From Acidobacteriota bacterium (lineage in GTDB: Bacteria > Acidobacteriota > Terriglobia > Bryobacterales > Bryobacteraceae), in the NCBI GenBank assembly GCA_017307505.1, contig JAFKEE010000046.1:45081-109080 (forward strand): 64,000 nt of DNA, in the 5' to 3' direction. This document shows, piece after piece, positions 35,598 through 44,858 of this stretch (position 1 is its first letter; each line of letters starts with the position of its first letter). The translations under genes and the position numbers were made by a program. Under the pieces are notes generated by a model. That model saw nothing but the letters and a program-made list of their open reading frames with translations, did not search any database and was not told the DNA's origin.

Positions 35598-38045
35598 ATG
35601 TGGAACGATCTGCGCATCGCCATCCGGAATCTGCAGAAGACGCCGGGATTCGCCTTTGCGGTCATTGCGACGCTCGGACTCGGCATTGCACTCAACACCA
35701 CAATTTTCAGCGTAGTGAATGCGGTCTGGCTGCGGCCCCTGCCGTTCACCAGTCCTGAGCAGCTGTGTCTGGTCCAGACCCGGATTCCGGCCCTCATCCA
35801 GGCGCCGATCCCCTTCTCCGCTCCGGATGTGGGGGAGTTCGAGCGGCAGACGGGCGCGTTCCAGCAGGTGGGCGCTTTCGGAACCCGGACAGGCGACCTG
35901 GCCGGCGGAGGCGAACCGGTGCGCGTGAAGACGACGCGGATCACCTGGAGCATGTTCCCGATGCTCGGGGTGGCGCCGGCGCTGGGCCATAATTTCTCCA
36001 AGGATGACGACCTGCGGCGTGTCAGGACGCTGCTGCTCAGCCACGCGCTGTGGAAGCGCCAGTTTGGTGGTGACCCGTCGATTGTCGGCAAGACCGTACG
36101 GCTGAATCGCGAGACCTATACCGTGGCTGGCGTGATGCCCAGGGGGTTCCAGTTTCCTGAGCAGACTCTCAACAGCGGCGGACCCGCTGACCTCTGGCTG
36201 CCCATGTCGTGGAGCGCGGACGACATCGCGCACAAAGGCGACAACTTCGACTACAGCGTGATTGCGCGCCTGAAGCCCGGCGTCACCCTATCCCAGGCGA
36301 GGCAGGATTCCGACCGTGTCGCCGAATTGATCCGCCGCACTTATCCTCAGGATCTCGCGAGCGGCATCATCCTCCTGGCAGCCGTCACTCCGCTGACGGA
36401 TGAAATCATCGGCCACTCCAAACCGCTGCTCGGCGTCCTGATGGGCGCTGTCGGACTGCTGCTGCTCATCGCCTGTGCGAATATCTCAAACCTGATGCTC
36501 ATCCGCAGCCTGGGCCGCCAGCGGGAAGTGGCGGTGCGGCAATCGCTGGGCGCGACCCGCGGCCGGGTCATCCGGCAGTTCCTCTCCGAAAGCCTGGTGC
36601 TGGGGGTCGCCGGCGGAATTGCCGGTTTCCTCGCTGCCCAGTTCGGACTGGAGGCGCTGGTCGGCCTGGCTCCGGCGGACCTGCCGCGCAAAGCCGAGAT
36701 CAATGTCGACCCGGCGGTGCTTTTCTTCACGCTGGGCGTTTCAATCATTGCCACTCTCGCCTTCGGACTCGCCCCGGCACTGGCCTCCAGCCAATCCGAC
36801 CTGATGGTCTCGCTGCGCGCCGGCAGTTCCGGCAGCATGGGTTCGAGAGGCCGTTCCCGGCTGGGCAATTGGTTTGCCGTGGCCCAGGTCGCGCTGGCCA
36901 TGATCCTGCTTGTCGGGGCCGGCCTGCTGATGCGGACCTTTTTCACCTTGAAAGGCTCAAATCCCGGCTTCCGCAGCGACCATCTGATTACCGCTTCCGT
37001 CGTGCTGCCCTACGTGCGTTACGCGAAACCTTCGGATGTGGAGTCGTTCCAGTTGCGCCTGATGGAGGACCTCGCCACCCAGCCCGGGGTCCGGAACGTG
37101 GGCCTTTCCAGCAATCTGCCGCTGGAAGGCACCTGGCGGCGGGTGTTTGCGGTTGAGGGCGAGCAGAGCCTGACTCCGGGCCGCGAGCCGGTGTGTACAC
37201 ACTTTCTGGTGGCCGGGAGTTACTTCCAGGCTCTGGGGATTCCGCTAAAGCAGGGACGCTACTTCGGCCTGGAGGACCGGCCCGATACGGAAGGTGTGGT
37301 CATCGTCAGCGAAAGCTTCGCCCGCCGCTTCCTGCCTGGCGGATCGCCGGTGGGCAAGCGCTTGAAATGGGGCACTCCGGCCTCCGATGAGAAGTGGATG
37401 AAGGTGATCGGCGTGGTGGGCGATGTCAAGGAGCGCAGTCTCGACAAAGAACCGGAAGCCCAGGCCTATAGCTGGTGGCGGCAGGCGGTGGGCACCGGCC
37501 CCATGCGCAACACTTCAGTGGCCGTCTCCACCAGCGGAGACCCGGCCCAGGCGGCGAACATGCTGCGAAACTCCATCCGGCGGCTGGATAGTGAGATCGC
37601 GGTCGCCAATCTGCTCACGATGGAACAACGTGTGTCCGGCCAGTTGAACTCGCGCCGCTTCAACATGTATCTCTTTGCGGTGTTCGCCGCGGCGGCAACC
37701 CTGCTGGCGGGCATCGGCGTATTCGGCGTGATGGCCCACCTGGTCTCCCAGCGCACGCAGGAGTTCGGCGTCAGGAAAGCACTGGGCGCCAACGGCTCGG
37801 ATATCTTCCGCATGGTGTATGTGCGGGGCTTCGTCCTGGTCGGCTTTGGACTCGCCGCGGGACTGGCCGGGTCGCTCGTGCTGGCCCGCGGAATGCAGAG
37901 TATGATCTACGGCATCAGCCCGAACGATCCGCTCACCCTGGCCGCCGTCTGCCTGCTGCTGACTGCCGCCGCCGCCCTGGCCTGCGGCGGACCCGCCCTG
38001 CGCGCGCTCCGGGTGGAGCCCCTGAAAGCGCTGCGCTGGGAGTAG
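35598..38045 (+). CDS. Orphan MacB/FtsX permease of the ADOP type
   Basis: An 815-residue membrane protein in which two MacB-periplasmic-domain/FtsX units are fused in tandem. The first unit starts LRIAIRNLQKTPGFAFAVIATLGLG with transmembrane helices near 20-45 and at ~280-400. The second starts after RSRLGNWFAVAQVALAMILLVGAGLLMRTF (quoted in parts) and ends with three helices (VFAAAATLLAGIGVFGVMAHLV, FVLVGFGLAAGLAGSLVL). The terminal ALRVEPLKALRWE is the standard ADOP end. No ATPase gene is adjacent, typical for these acidobacterial orphan permeases, whose cargo is unknown. The start has a weak Shine-Dalgarno. Confidence 0.92.
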   Translation: MWNDLRIAIRNLQKTPGFAFAVIATLGLGIALNTTIFSVVNAVWLRPLPFTSPEQLCLVQTRIPALIQAPIPFSAPDVGEFERQTGAFQQVGAFGTRTGDLAGGGEPVRVKTTRITWSMFPMLGVAPALGHNFSKDDDLRRVRTLLLSHALWKRQFGGDPSIVGKTVRLNRETYTVAGVMPRGFQFPEQTLNSGGPADLWLPMSWSADDIAHKGDNFDYSVIARLKPGVTLSQARQDSDRVAELIRRTYPQDLASGIILLAAVTPLTDEIIGHSKPLLGVLMGAVGLLLLIACANISNLMLIRSLGRQREVAVRQSLGATRGRVIRQFLSESLVLGVAGGIAGFLAAQFGLEALVGLAPADLPRKAEINVDPAVLFFTLGVSIIATLAFGLAPALASSQSDLMVSLRAGSSGSMGSRGRSRLGNWFAVAQVALAMILLVGAGLLMRTFFTLKGSNPGFRSDHLITASVVLPYVRYAKPSDVESFQLRLMEDLATQPGVRNVGLSSNLPLEGTWRRVFAVEGEQSLTPGREPVCTHFLVAGSYFQALGIPLKQGRYFGLEDRPDTEGVVIVSESFARRFLPGGSPVGKRLKWGTPASDEKWMKVIGVVGDVKERSLDKEPEAQAYSWWRQAVGTGPMRNTSVAVSTSGDPAQAANMLRNSIRRLDSEIAVANLLTMEQRVSGQLNSRRFNMYLFAVFAAAATLLAGIGVFGVMAHLVSQRTQEFGVRKALGANGSDIFRMVYVRGFVLVGFGLAAGLAGSLVLARGMQSMIYGISPNDPLTLAAVCLLLTAAAALACGGPALRALRVEPLKALRWE

Positions 38046-38127
38046 ATCGTCGAAGCCTCGGCCGCCTGGAGCGCATCTCTACAGAAGCGTGCGCCGTCGA
38101 AGCGCGCACACTCAAGGAGAGACACGA

Positions 38128-38556
38128 ATGGCTATTATTCGCAAGGGTGAGGCGCACTGGTCCGGCTCCCTCATGGAAGGCTCCGGCCGTGTAAAAGGCG
38201 CTAGCGGAGCCGTGGATGCCCCTTATAGCGTGAAGTCGCGGACCGCCGATGGTCCGGGCACCAATCCGGAAGAGCTCATTGCCACCGCGCATGCCGGCTG
38301 CTACAGCATGATGCTATCCGCCCTCCTCAGCGGCGCGGGCAAGCCTCCCGCTTCCATCGACACCGTCGCCGCGGTTCACATGGAACTGCTCAACCCCGGC
38401 ATCAAGATCGCCAAGATTGTTCTGACCACCAAGGCCTCCGTGCCCGGCCTGACCGCCGAGGAGTTTGCCGAAGTGGCGGACAATGCGAAAAAGAACTGCC
38501 CTGTCTCTGTGGCTCTCTCCGCGGTGCCGATTGAGCTCTCGGCTACGCTCGTCTAA
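38128..38556 (+). CDS. osmC: OsmC-family peroxiredoxin
   Basis: A 142-residue OsmC-like thiol peroxidase for organic hydroperoxides. The reactive cysteines lie in ATAHAGCYSMML and in KNCPVSVAL, at the usual spacing. AAGGAGA precedes ATG 38128 by seven bases. It stands alone downstream of the permease; no ohrR-type regulator is nearby. Confidence 0.92.
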   Translation: MAIIRKGEAHWSGSLMEGSGRVKGASGAVDAPYSVKSRTADGPGTNPEELIATAHAGCYSMMLSALLSGAGKPPASIDTVAAVHMELLNPGIKIAKIVLTTKASVPGLTAEEFAEVADNAKKNCPVSVALSAVPIELSATLV

Positions 38557-38915
38557 ACTCACGCATCGTTGGTAAACCGGATTCCGGTGGAGCCGCAGAC
38601 ACCTGAGAACTGGCGCTTCACCGGATCCTCCCCCATCTGCCTGCCGTTCGCCCGTCGCGGCAAAATGAGCCAAACGGGATGCAGGAACTCCTTCACGCCA
38701 TCAAAGTGCGCGATCTCGCCGAGGCCCTGGTGCCGGCAGTGTGGAAGGCGACCGCACCAGACGCGACGCGGAGGGAGAGACTCCTTACAACATCGCGGAG
38801 AACACGGGCAGAGTGAAAATCCTGGCGATGCTGGCGTAATGCCCTGGACGGGGTGTGGTCTTCACCACGGCCCCGCCACAGCAACGGCCGGCGGGAGGGA
38901 GAGAGCTACCGGCCG
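38557..38915. other. Spacer without a confident gene
   Basis: This 359-base gap lies between convergent genes. A 41-codon frame at 38679-38804 (QELLHAIKVRDLAEALVPAV ...) and a 116-codon frame around 38569-38919 are open on the plus strand, but neither resembles a known protein. It may be the remnant of a gene; I see no hairpin with a T-run or RNA gene. Confidence 0.4.
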
Positions 38916-41084
38916 TTAAATCCGCTCGACCAGAACCGAAGTCGCCGCATAGTCGCCCGTCAGGCGCAGATCCACTCCACGATGCATCAGGCTGGCGCCG
39001 CTTAACTCCGTGGTCCGGCCATTCAGAATGGTCACCTTATATACGGCCTTCTCGTCGAGACCCTGCAGGTGCAGGGTCGGCACCGGACGCCCGTACTGCT
39101 GGGAATGCAGCGTCGCGAAAACAACGGACTGCTTGCCGTCTTCCGCCACATACTGGCTCGCCTGGAACCCTGACGGATCTCGCGGAGAGGCCAGGCGGTA
39201 GAGTTTGCCAGACTGCACCGTCGTCCTCACCTGCTTGTAATAGGCGATCATCTTCTTGGCCAGCTCAAAGTCTTCCGGCTTCCAATGGTTCAGGTTGTTG
39301 CCGATGCCCAGCGAGCCCTGCATGGCCACCAGGAACCGGAAGGCCAAAGGCGTCGACCGGCCATTGAAGTTCGGGACATCCGTCACCCAGGCCATCATCG
39401 CCTTGGGCGTGTAAGCCTGCGTGTAGCCTTCCTGGATCTTCAGCCGGTCCAGAGCGTCCGTGTTGTCCGAGGTCCACACCTGGTCCACCCGCCGCAGAAT
39501 GCCCAGGTCGATACGTCCGCCGCCGCCGGAACAGGACTCGATCTCCAGCCCCGGATGCTTCTTCCGCAGGCGGTCGATGATCTCGTACACGTTCCGCGTG
39601 TACTGCAGCCACATCTTCTTCTGCTCCGCCGGAGCCACCTCGGGCCAGCCCGGCTCCGAGAAGTTGCGGTTCATGTCCCACTTCAGGAACGCGATATCGT
39701 TCTCGCTCACCAGCTTGTCCAGCATGGCGAAAATGTGTTCCTTCACGTCGTCGCGGGCCATGTTGAGCACCAGTTGATTGCGGGCCTCACTGCGCGGCCT
39801 GTCCGGGAAATGCATCGCCCAATCGGGATGCGCACGGTACAGGTCGCTGTTCGGGTTCACCATCTCGGGCTCTACCCAGATCCCGAAGTCCATGCCCAGC
39901 GATTTCACGTTCGCGATCAGGCCCTTCAGACCGTTCGGGAACTTCTTCGGGTTCACGGTCCAGTCGCCCAGACCGGCATGATCGTCGTTCCGCGCGCCAA
40001 ACCAGCCGTCGTCCATCACGAAACGCTCCACGCCCAGCGAGGCAGCCTTCTTGGCGAGTTCGGTCTGACCCTGCTCGTTCACATTGAAGGTCGTGGCTTC
40101 CCAGGAGTTGTAGAGGATTGGCCGCGCCTTTGACGTCAACCCACCCGGCAGGATGTACTCCCGCTGGAAGCGGTGGAACGCCCGCGAAGCTTCGCCGAAA
40201 CCCTGATCCGTGAAGCCCAGGTAGAAGGGCGGCGTCTCCAGCGACTCGCCCGGCTTCAGCGTATGCGCAAAATCGAACGTGTTCAGCCCACCGGTCACCC
40301 GCACCTGCTGGTGAGGGGTCTGCTCCACAGCAATCCGCCAGTTGCCTGACCAGCCCAGGGCGCCAAACCACACCGGGCCGTTGGTCTCGCTCACCGGCTC
40401 TGGGCCATCGATGGCGAACCACGGATTCGCCTGATGGCTCGTATTGCCGCGCCGGCTCTCCAACACCTTCACTCCGGGATTGATTGGCTCATGCACCATC
40501 TGCGTTTCGCCCGCCCAGCGGCCATAGAGATAGGTCAGCCGGTAGCCCTCGCCCGGAGGCAGGTGCAGTGTGCCCGACTGGGCCGATTCCAGGGTCAGCA
40601 GGTTCGGGGTCCGATTGGTAATCAGCGTGTGCTTTTCGACGATGCCCTGCGGATAGACGTGGTAGAAGAGCGACACCTGCAGGTCGTAGCCCTGGTCTTT
40701 CGCTTTGATCTCCAGCGTGTCGCCTTTGATCTCATGCGAGACGTATTTCAGAACGGTATCGCGCACGCCGTTCTGCAGCGTCACTTTGATGCCAGGTTCG
40801 ACAAACAGGCCCGCCCCGTAGCCCGGATACTCCTGCGGCGTGGTCGTTGACGTGCGGTCGAACGAGGCCCACTCGCGCAGCGAACGTGCCGCCGGCAGAT
40901 CCTGGTCCCGCCACAGGCGCTGGCCGAAATACAGAGGCTGGATTTCGCTACGCTCGTTGACGCCGATGGCGACAGTGTTGGGGCCCGCATCGAGCACAAA
41001 CACCTTCTTCTCGGCAAGGAATCGGATGGAGTCAGCGCCAAACGCAGGCGCGAGCAGGAGAGCGCAAAGGATAAGGGGTCTCAT
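38916..41084 (-). CDS. Exported GH36 alpha-galactosidase
   Basis: A 722-residue enzyme with a signal peptide (RPLILCALLLAPAFGAD). An N-terminal beta-supersandwich precedes a barrel with YNSWEATTFNVNEQGQ, MDDGWFGARNDD, GIWVEPEMVNPNSDLY and the nucleophile motif FLKWDMNRN (Asp470). SCSGGGGRIDLG (~517-528) and WTSDNTD (acid/base Asp540) complete the GH36 set; a C-terminal beta domain follows. Length and motifs are typical. It would cleave terminal alpha-galactose from raffinose-type sugars or galactomannan. ATG 41084 gives the cleanest signal peptide. Its stop lies next to the spacer at 38.6-38.9 kb. Confidence 0.93.
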   Translation of the reverse strand: MRPLILCALLLAPAFGADSIRFLAEKKVFVLDAGPNTVAIGVNERSEIQPLYFGQRLWRDQDLPAARSLREWASFDRTSTTTPQEYPGYGAGLFVEPGIKVTLQNGVRDTVLKYVSHEIKGDTLEIKAKDQGYDLQVSLFYHVYPQGIVEKHTLITNRTPNLLTLESAQSGTLHLPPGEGYRLTYLYGRWAGETQMVHEPINPGVKVLESRRGNTSHQANPWFAIDGPEPVSETNGPVWFGALGWSGNWRIAVEQTPHQQVRVTGGLNTFDFAHTLKPGESLETPPFYLGFTDQGFGEASRAFHRFQREYILPGGLTSKARPILYNSWEATTFNVNEQGQTELAKKAASLGVERFVMDDGWFGARNDDHAGLGDWTVNPKKFPNGLKGLIANVKSLGMDFGIWVEPEMVNPNSDLYRAHPDWAMHFPDRPRSEARNQLVLNMARDDVKEHIFAMLDKLVSENDIAFLKWDMNRNFSEPGWPEVAPAEQKKMWLQYTRNVYEIIDRLRKKHPGLEIESCSGGGGRIDLGILRRVDQVWTSDNTDALDRLKIQEGYTQAYTPKAMMAWVTDVPNFNGRSTPLAFRFLVAMQGSLGIGNNLNHWKPEDFELAKKMIAYYKQVRTTVQSGKLYRLASPRDPSGFQASQYVAEDGKQSVVFATLHSQQYGRPVPTLHLQGLDEKAVYKVTILNGRTTELSGASLMHRGVDLRLTGDYAATSVLVERI

Positions 41085-41162
41085 GGTCGTCGGCAGAAAT
41101 AGCATATCGGATTCCGGGCTCTGAATCGGAGCCCGGAGGACTACTCGCTGCCGCGCCCGGCG

Positions 41163-42275
41163 CTATTTCTTCGGAACGGCGCTGCGGAAGAGGAACAGTC
41201 CGGACTTGCCGCCGGTGGCGAAATCGGGGCGGCCGTCCCCGTTGATGTCGGCCACTGCGATCTGCATACCGCCGCCCGTCCTGGTCGAATAGTCGATTAC
41301 GTGCCGCACAAACATCGGCTCGCCCTTGTCGCCCTTGGCGTTCTCATACCAATACACGCCCAGCGGCTCGCGCTCGCCCGGATCCTTCCCGTTGTGCGCC
41401 ATATACCGCTTGCCGGTCAGCAGGTCCAGCCGGCCGTCCTTGTTCAGATCCACCAGTACGGTGGCGTGTCCCTGCGACCAGGAGTCGTCGATCAGGTGCT
41501 TGGCCCACTTGCCGTCCGCGCCCTGCTCCAGCCAGTAGATGCCGTAGTTGTGCGCCATGGAGTACACGAGATCGGCCCGGCCGTCGCCGTTCACGTCCAG
41601 CACGTGCAGGAAGCCCGTGTCGCCGAGATCGAAATCGGAGTGGTAAATCCAAGGCTGATTCCGCGGGTCCGCCGGAGCCTCAAACCAGCCCTTCGGCGTA
41701 ATGATATCCGTCCGTTTATCCCCATTCACATCGCCCGCGCCAATCCCGTGACCATAGCTCTTCGGACTTATCACATGCGGCTGCCAGGCTCCGCCCTTGA
41801 ATTCATACCAGGTCAGAGGAGCATTGCCGTTGCCGAACTGCGGCAGGATCTCCAGGGCCTTGCCGTCGCTATCGGCGTCCACCAGAAAGGCGAACTCGAC
41901 GTTGTACTTCGTCTCGATATCCTGGCGCTTCCACTCACCGGCGGCGGTCCCGGGATTCTTCCACCACGAGACATTCTTCGAGAACCAGCCCACGCTGACG
42001 ACATCCAGCTTTCCGTCGCCATCGTAATCGGCCACCAGGTCAGAGAAGTCATCGACATAGTTATTGAGGAACGGCAAGGTACGGAAGCGGTGCGGAGTCC
42101 AGTTCGGCGCCTCATACCAGAACTCCCCGGCCACGATATCGAGGCGTTTGTCTCCATTGATGTCTGCAAACGCCGCAGGCTCCGCAGCGCCTCCGTCGAT
42201 CATCGATTTGTCGAAGGAAAGCTCCGGGGGACGGGTGACAAAAAAGAAGGCGAGAAGGGCAAGTCGGGAGATCAT
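41163..42275 (-). CDS. Secreted FG-GAP/VCBS beta-propeller protein
   Basis: A 370-residue exported protein (signal MISRLALLAFFFVTRP). At least six FG-GAP-type blades are visible, each with a Ca-binding-like D-x-D/N-x-D-G motif: FADINGDKRLDIV, VADYDGDGKLDVVSVG, VDADSDGKALEI, GDVNGDKRTDIITP, LDVNGDGRADLVY, VDLNKDGRLDLLTG and VADINGDGRPDFATGG. Such propellers are non-catalytic and bind ligands or partners outside the cell. The start is taken at 42275; the frame continues upstream but would lose the signal peptide. It lies 78 bases upstream of the GH36 gene in the same direction, perhaps one operon. Confidence 0.85.
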   Translation of the reverse strand: MISRLALLAFFFVTRPPELSFDKSMIDGGAAEPAAFADINGDKRLDIVAGEFWYEAPNWTPHRFRTLPFLNNYVDDFSDLVADYDGDGKLDVVSVGWFSKNVSWWKNPGTAAGEWKRQDIETKYNVEFAFLVDADSDGKALEILPQFGNGNAPLTWYEFKGGAWQPHVISPKSYGHGIGAGDVNGDKRTDIITPKGWFEAPADPRNQPWIYHSDFDLGDTGFLHVLDVNGDGRADLVYSMAHNYGIYWLEQGADGKWAKHLIDDSWSQGHATVLVDLNKDGRLDLLTGKRYMAHNGKDPGEREPLGVYWYENAKGDKGEPMFVRHVIDYSTRTGGGMQIAVADINGDGRPDFATGGKSGLFLFRSAVPKK

Positions 42276-42434
42276 TGGAATCAGCCAGAATGTATCACAC
42301 CAAGGGGCCGGGCAGGAGCGTCTCATGCATCCTGGCGGGAGGTGAGGCTTCCAGGCGCACGCACCCTCTTCCACCCTGGTTGCTAGAATGGCGGCAGAGC
42401 AGTCCCACCCCAAGTAGAGGAGCAACTCCCTGCC

Positions 42435-42977
42435 ATGCACAAGCTCTCCAGGATTCTGGAAGGCTGGGACGGCTACCAGACCAGCCTTCAGCGCGCGGCC
42501 GCGCCCCTCACCAGCGAACAGCTCAACTGGAGGCCCGCACCGGGCCGCCGTACCACGGGCGAACTCCTGCGGCACATCTGCATGGGCCGCGTCACCTGGC
42601 TCGACCGCATGAAGGCCCCCGGCATCGAAGCTGTCGCCTTGCGCGTTCCGGAATGGCAGTACGACGAAGACGGCACGCGGGCTGTGGCGGAGGGCGCTAT
42701 ACCGGGCGACGACCCGGCCTCGCTCAACGAATGGCTCGCGCTATCCTGGCAACCCATCCAGCGGCTGCTGGAGGAATGGACCGTCGACGACCTCTTTGAA
42801 ACTCAGGTGATATTCGACTATGTGGTATCCCGCCAGTGGATCATCTGGAGGATTCTGTCGCACGACACCCACCATGGGGGCCAGCTGGCGACCCTGCTCG
42901 CCCTGCAGGGCATCGAAGCCCCGGACTTGCGGGAACAGGGCGGCCACATCGTGATTCCGCCCAGGAAATCCGCTTAG
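42435..42977 (+). CDS. DinB-family metal-binding protein
   Basis: A 180-residue four-helix-bundle protein of the DinB superfamily. The metal-ligand histidines are in ELLRHICMGRVTWLDRMK (near residue 47) and in ILSHDTHHGGQLATLL (about residues 138-142). Members include thiol-dependent enzymes and damage-induced proteins of unknown substrate. GAGGAG lies 12 bases upstream of ATG 42435. Confidence 0.88.
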   Translation: MHKLSRILEGWDGYQTSLQRAAAPLTSEQLNWRPAPGRRTTGELLRHICMGRVTWLDRMKAPGIEAVALRVPEWQYDEDGTRAVAEGAIPGDDPASLNEWLALSWQPIQRLLEEWTVDDLFETQVIFDYVVSRQWIIWRILSHDTHHGGQLATLLALQGIEAPDLREQGGHIVIPPRKSA

Positions 42978-42989
42978 GCTTCACCGCTG

Positions 42990-43589
42990 TTATTTTCTGC
43001 GCTGCGGGTAGATGGTTTCCCCTCTCTTCAGCATCTCGACCAGCGCTTCGATTTTCCTGCGCCGGCCGGCCTCGGTCTTCATGTGATGCACACGGAAGAC
43101 CAGCGCAAACCGGTTCTGCGCGCTCAAGTTCGGCAGCATCGCCTTTGCCGCCGGCTCGGCGTCAATTGCCGCCTGCAGATCGCCGGGGATCTTCATCTCC
43201 TGGCCGCTCGCGTAAGCGCGGTCCCAACGGCCATCCTGCTTCGCCGCCTCCACGGCCCGCAGCCCGTGCTCCGTCATGCGCCCTTCCTTCACCAGCCGGG
43301 CGACGTTTTCGACATTGATCTTGCTCCAGATGCTTTTCTTGCCGCGTGGTGTGTATCTTTGCAGGAAGCTCTTCTCATCGAGGCCCTTCCGCACGGCATC
43401 GATCCAACCCCAGCACAGCACCACGTCGATCGCTTCCTTGGCATTGATCGACTTCAGCCCCGATCCGACTTTGTGCATCTTGATCCAGACCTCATCGGCC
43501 TTGTCGTGATTCTTGCCCAGCCACTGGTAAAAGCTCTCCGCATCCGGGAACTCACGGACTTTCGCCGGATCAACAATAATTGCCGCCAT
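42990..43589 (-). CDS. YdeI/OmpD-associated family protein
   Basis: A 199-residue protein with the YdeI family hallmarks: FPDAESFYQWLGKNHDKADEVWIK (in parts), KEAIDVVLCWGWIDAVRKGLDEKSFLQRYTPRGKKSIWSKIN (in parts) and GRMTEHGLRAVEAAKQDGRW. Homologues are cytoplasmic and are sometimes linked to polymyxin or bacteriocin resistance, but the biochemical function is not known. It converges with the DinB gene with 12 bases between. Confidence 0.88.
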   Translation of the reverse strand: MAAIIVDPAKVREFPDAESFYQWLGKNHDKADEVWIKMHKVGSGLKSINAKEAIDVVLCWGWIDAVRKGLDEKSFLQRYTPRGKKSIWSKINVENVARLVKEGRMTEHGLRAVEAAKQDGRWDRAYASGQEMKIPGDLQAAIDAEPAAKAMLPNLSAQNRFALVFRVHHMKTEAGRRRKIEALVEMLKRGETIYPQRRK

Positions 43590-43639
43590 TGGCCAGATCC
43601 TACCATTCGCCCGTCGAATAATGTGCTAAAACAAACCCC

Positions 43640-44707
43640 ATGCCGGTAAAGAACTTCACTCGCAGGACGTTTGTCGCCGCAGCCGGCTCAGCACCGGTTT
43701 TGGCCACCGAGAATCAGGTCGCGCCCAAGCCCTCCAGCGGCCCGATCAAAATCGTCACCATGTACAAGTTCGAGCCTGAGGAGGTCCGCAAGATTCAATC
43801 CGCGACCCAGGCCAGCGTCGAACTCGTCATCGCCCGCGATCGCAAGGAATACCGAACCCTGTTGCGCGAAGCCGACGTCGTCTACGGCGACATCGCCGGC
43901 GCCGAACTCGACTACGCCCCAAAGCTGAAGTGGCTTCAATCCGGAGGCGCAGGCATGGAGGGCATGGCCCCCGAACTCAAGACCCACCCGGTGGTCGTCA
44001 CGAACTACGCGCGCATCTTCGCGCCCGGCATCAGTGAGACCGGCATCGGCATGTTGCTCTGCCTGACGCGCGGCATCACCACCCACTACATGCCGCAGTT
44101 CGCCAAACGGCAGATGAAGCCCGTCGGCAATCCCAAATCGGCCGATCACACGGAACTCGTCGGCCGGACCATGGCCATCGTCGGCATGGGCGGCATCGGC
44201 TCTTACATGGCGCGCCGCGCCCACTACGGCTTCGACATGAAGATTATCGGCACCGACGCCAAACCGATCTTCAAGCCCGAGTACGTGGACGAACTCCACT
44301 CCCCCGACTACTTTCCGGAACTCGTCCCCCGCGCCGACGTCCTGGTAGCCGCCGCCCCGCTCACCCCGCGTACGGAGCGGATGTTCAACGAATCCGTCTT
44401 CCGTTCCATGAAGAAGACGGCCTATTTCCTGGCCCTCTCCCGCGGCCGCCTGTTCGACGACATGGCCCTGGTCAAGGCGCTCAAGGAGGGCTGGATTGCC
44501 GGCGCCGGCCTGGACGTCTTCCCGCAGGAGCCGCCGCCCAGCGACCACCCCATCTTCGACCTCCCCAACGTCGTCATGACAGCGCACACCTCGGGCTGGA
44601 GTCCTGACCGCCAGGTCCGCCTCATCGACTTCTTTGCCGAAAATGTTCGACGCTATGCCGCCGGTCTCCCGCTGGTGAATGTGGTCGACAAGCAGGCAGG
44701 CTACTAG
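43640..44707 (+). CDS. Exported D-2-hydroxyacid dehydrogenase-like protein
   Basis: A 355-residue protein with an N-terminal twin-arginine-like segment (NFTRRTFVAAAGSAPVLA). The rest is a complete D-isomer 2-hydroxyacid dehydrogenase: Rossmann motif GRTMAIVGMGGIGSYMARRA, catalytic Arg region AYFLALSRGRLFDDMALVKAL and GLDVFPQEPPP, and a final MTAHTSGW with the catalytic His. It should reduce 2-oxoacids with NAD(P)H, which is odd for a periplasmic location because the cofactor is not available there. The start ATG 43640 has a weak Shine-Dalgarno. It faces the aldolase gene tail to tail. Confidence 0.82.
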   Translation: MPVKNFTRRTFVAAAGSAPVLATENQVAPKPSSGPIKIVTMYKFEPEEVRKIQSATQASVELVIARDRKEYRTLLREADVVYGDIAGAELDYAPKLKWLQSGGAGMEGMAPELKTHPVVVTNYARIFAPGISETGIGMLLCLTRGITTHYMPQFAKRQMKPVGNPKSADHTELVGRTMAIVGMGGIGSYMARRAHYGFDMKIIGTDAKPIFKPEYVDELHSPDYFPELVPRADVLVAAAPLTPRTERMFNESVFRSMKKTAYFLALSRGRLFDDMALVKALKEGWIAGAGLDVFPQEPPPSDHPIFDLPNVVMTAHTSGWSPDRQVRLIDFFAENVRRYAAGLPLVNVVDKQAGY

Positions 44708-44858
44708 AGCGACGGCGATCCACGAGAGTTCGTCGACATCGGCGCGATGGCAGCCGCGCCCCAGGCACGAGCGCGGCTCCCTGCCCGTGCACCGGTGACA
44801 CCACAGGGCAGCCGTTCACAGGTCAGTCCCGACGGAGTGCCTTGCCCTTCCCGCCCGG

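Noticed and set aside
38569..38919. Plus-strand frame of about 116 codons in the spacer after osmC
   Set aside because: Composition is random-looking and no ribosome-binding site is present; I list the region as a spacer.
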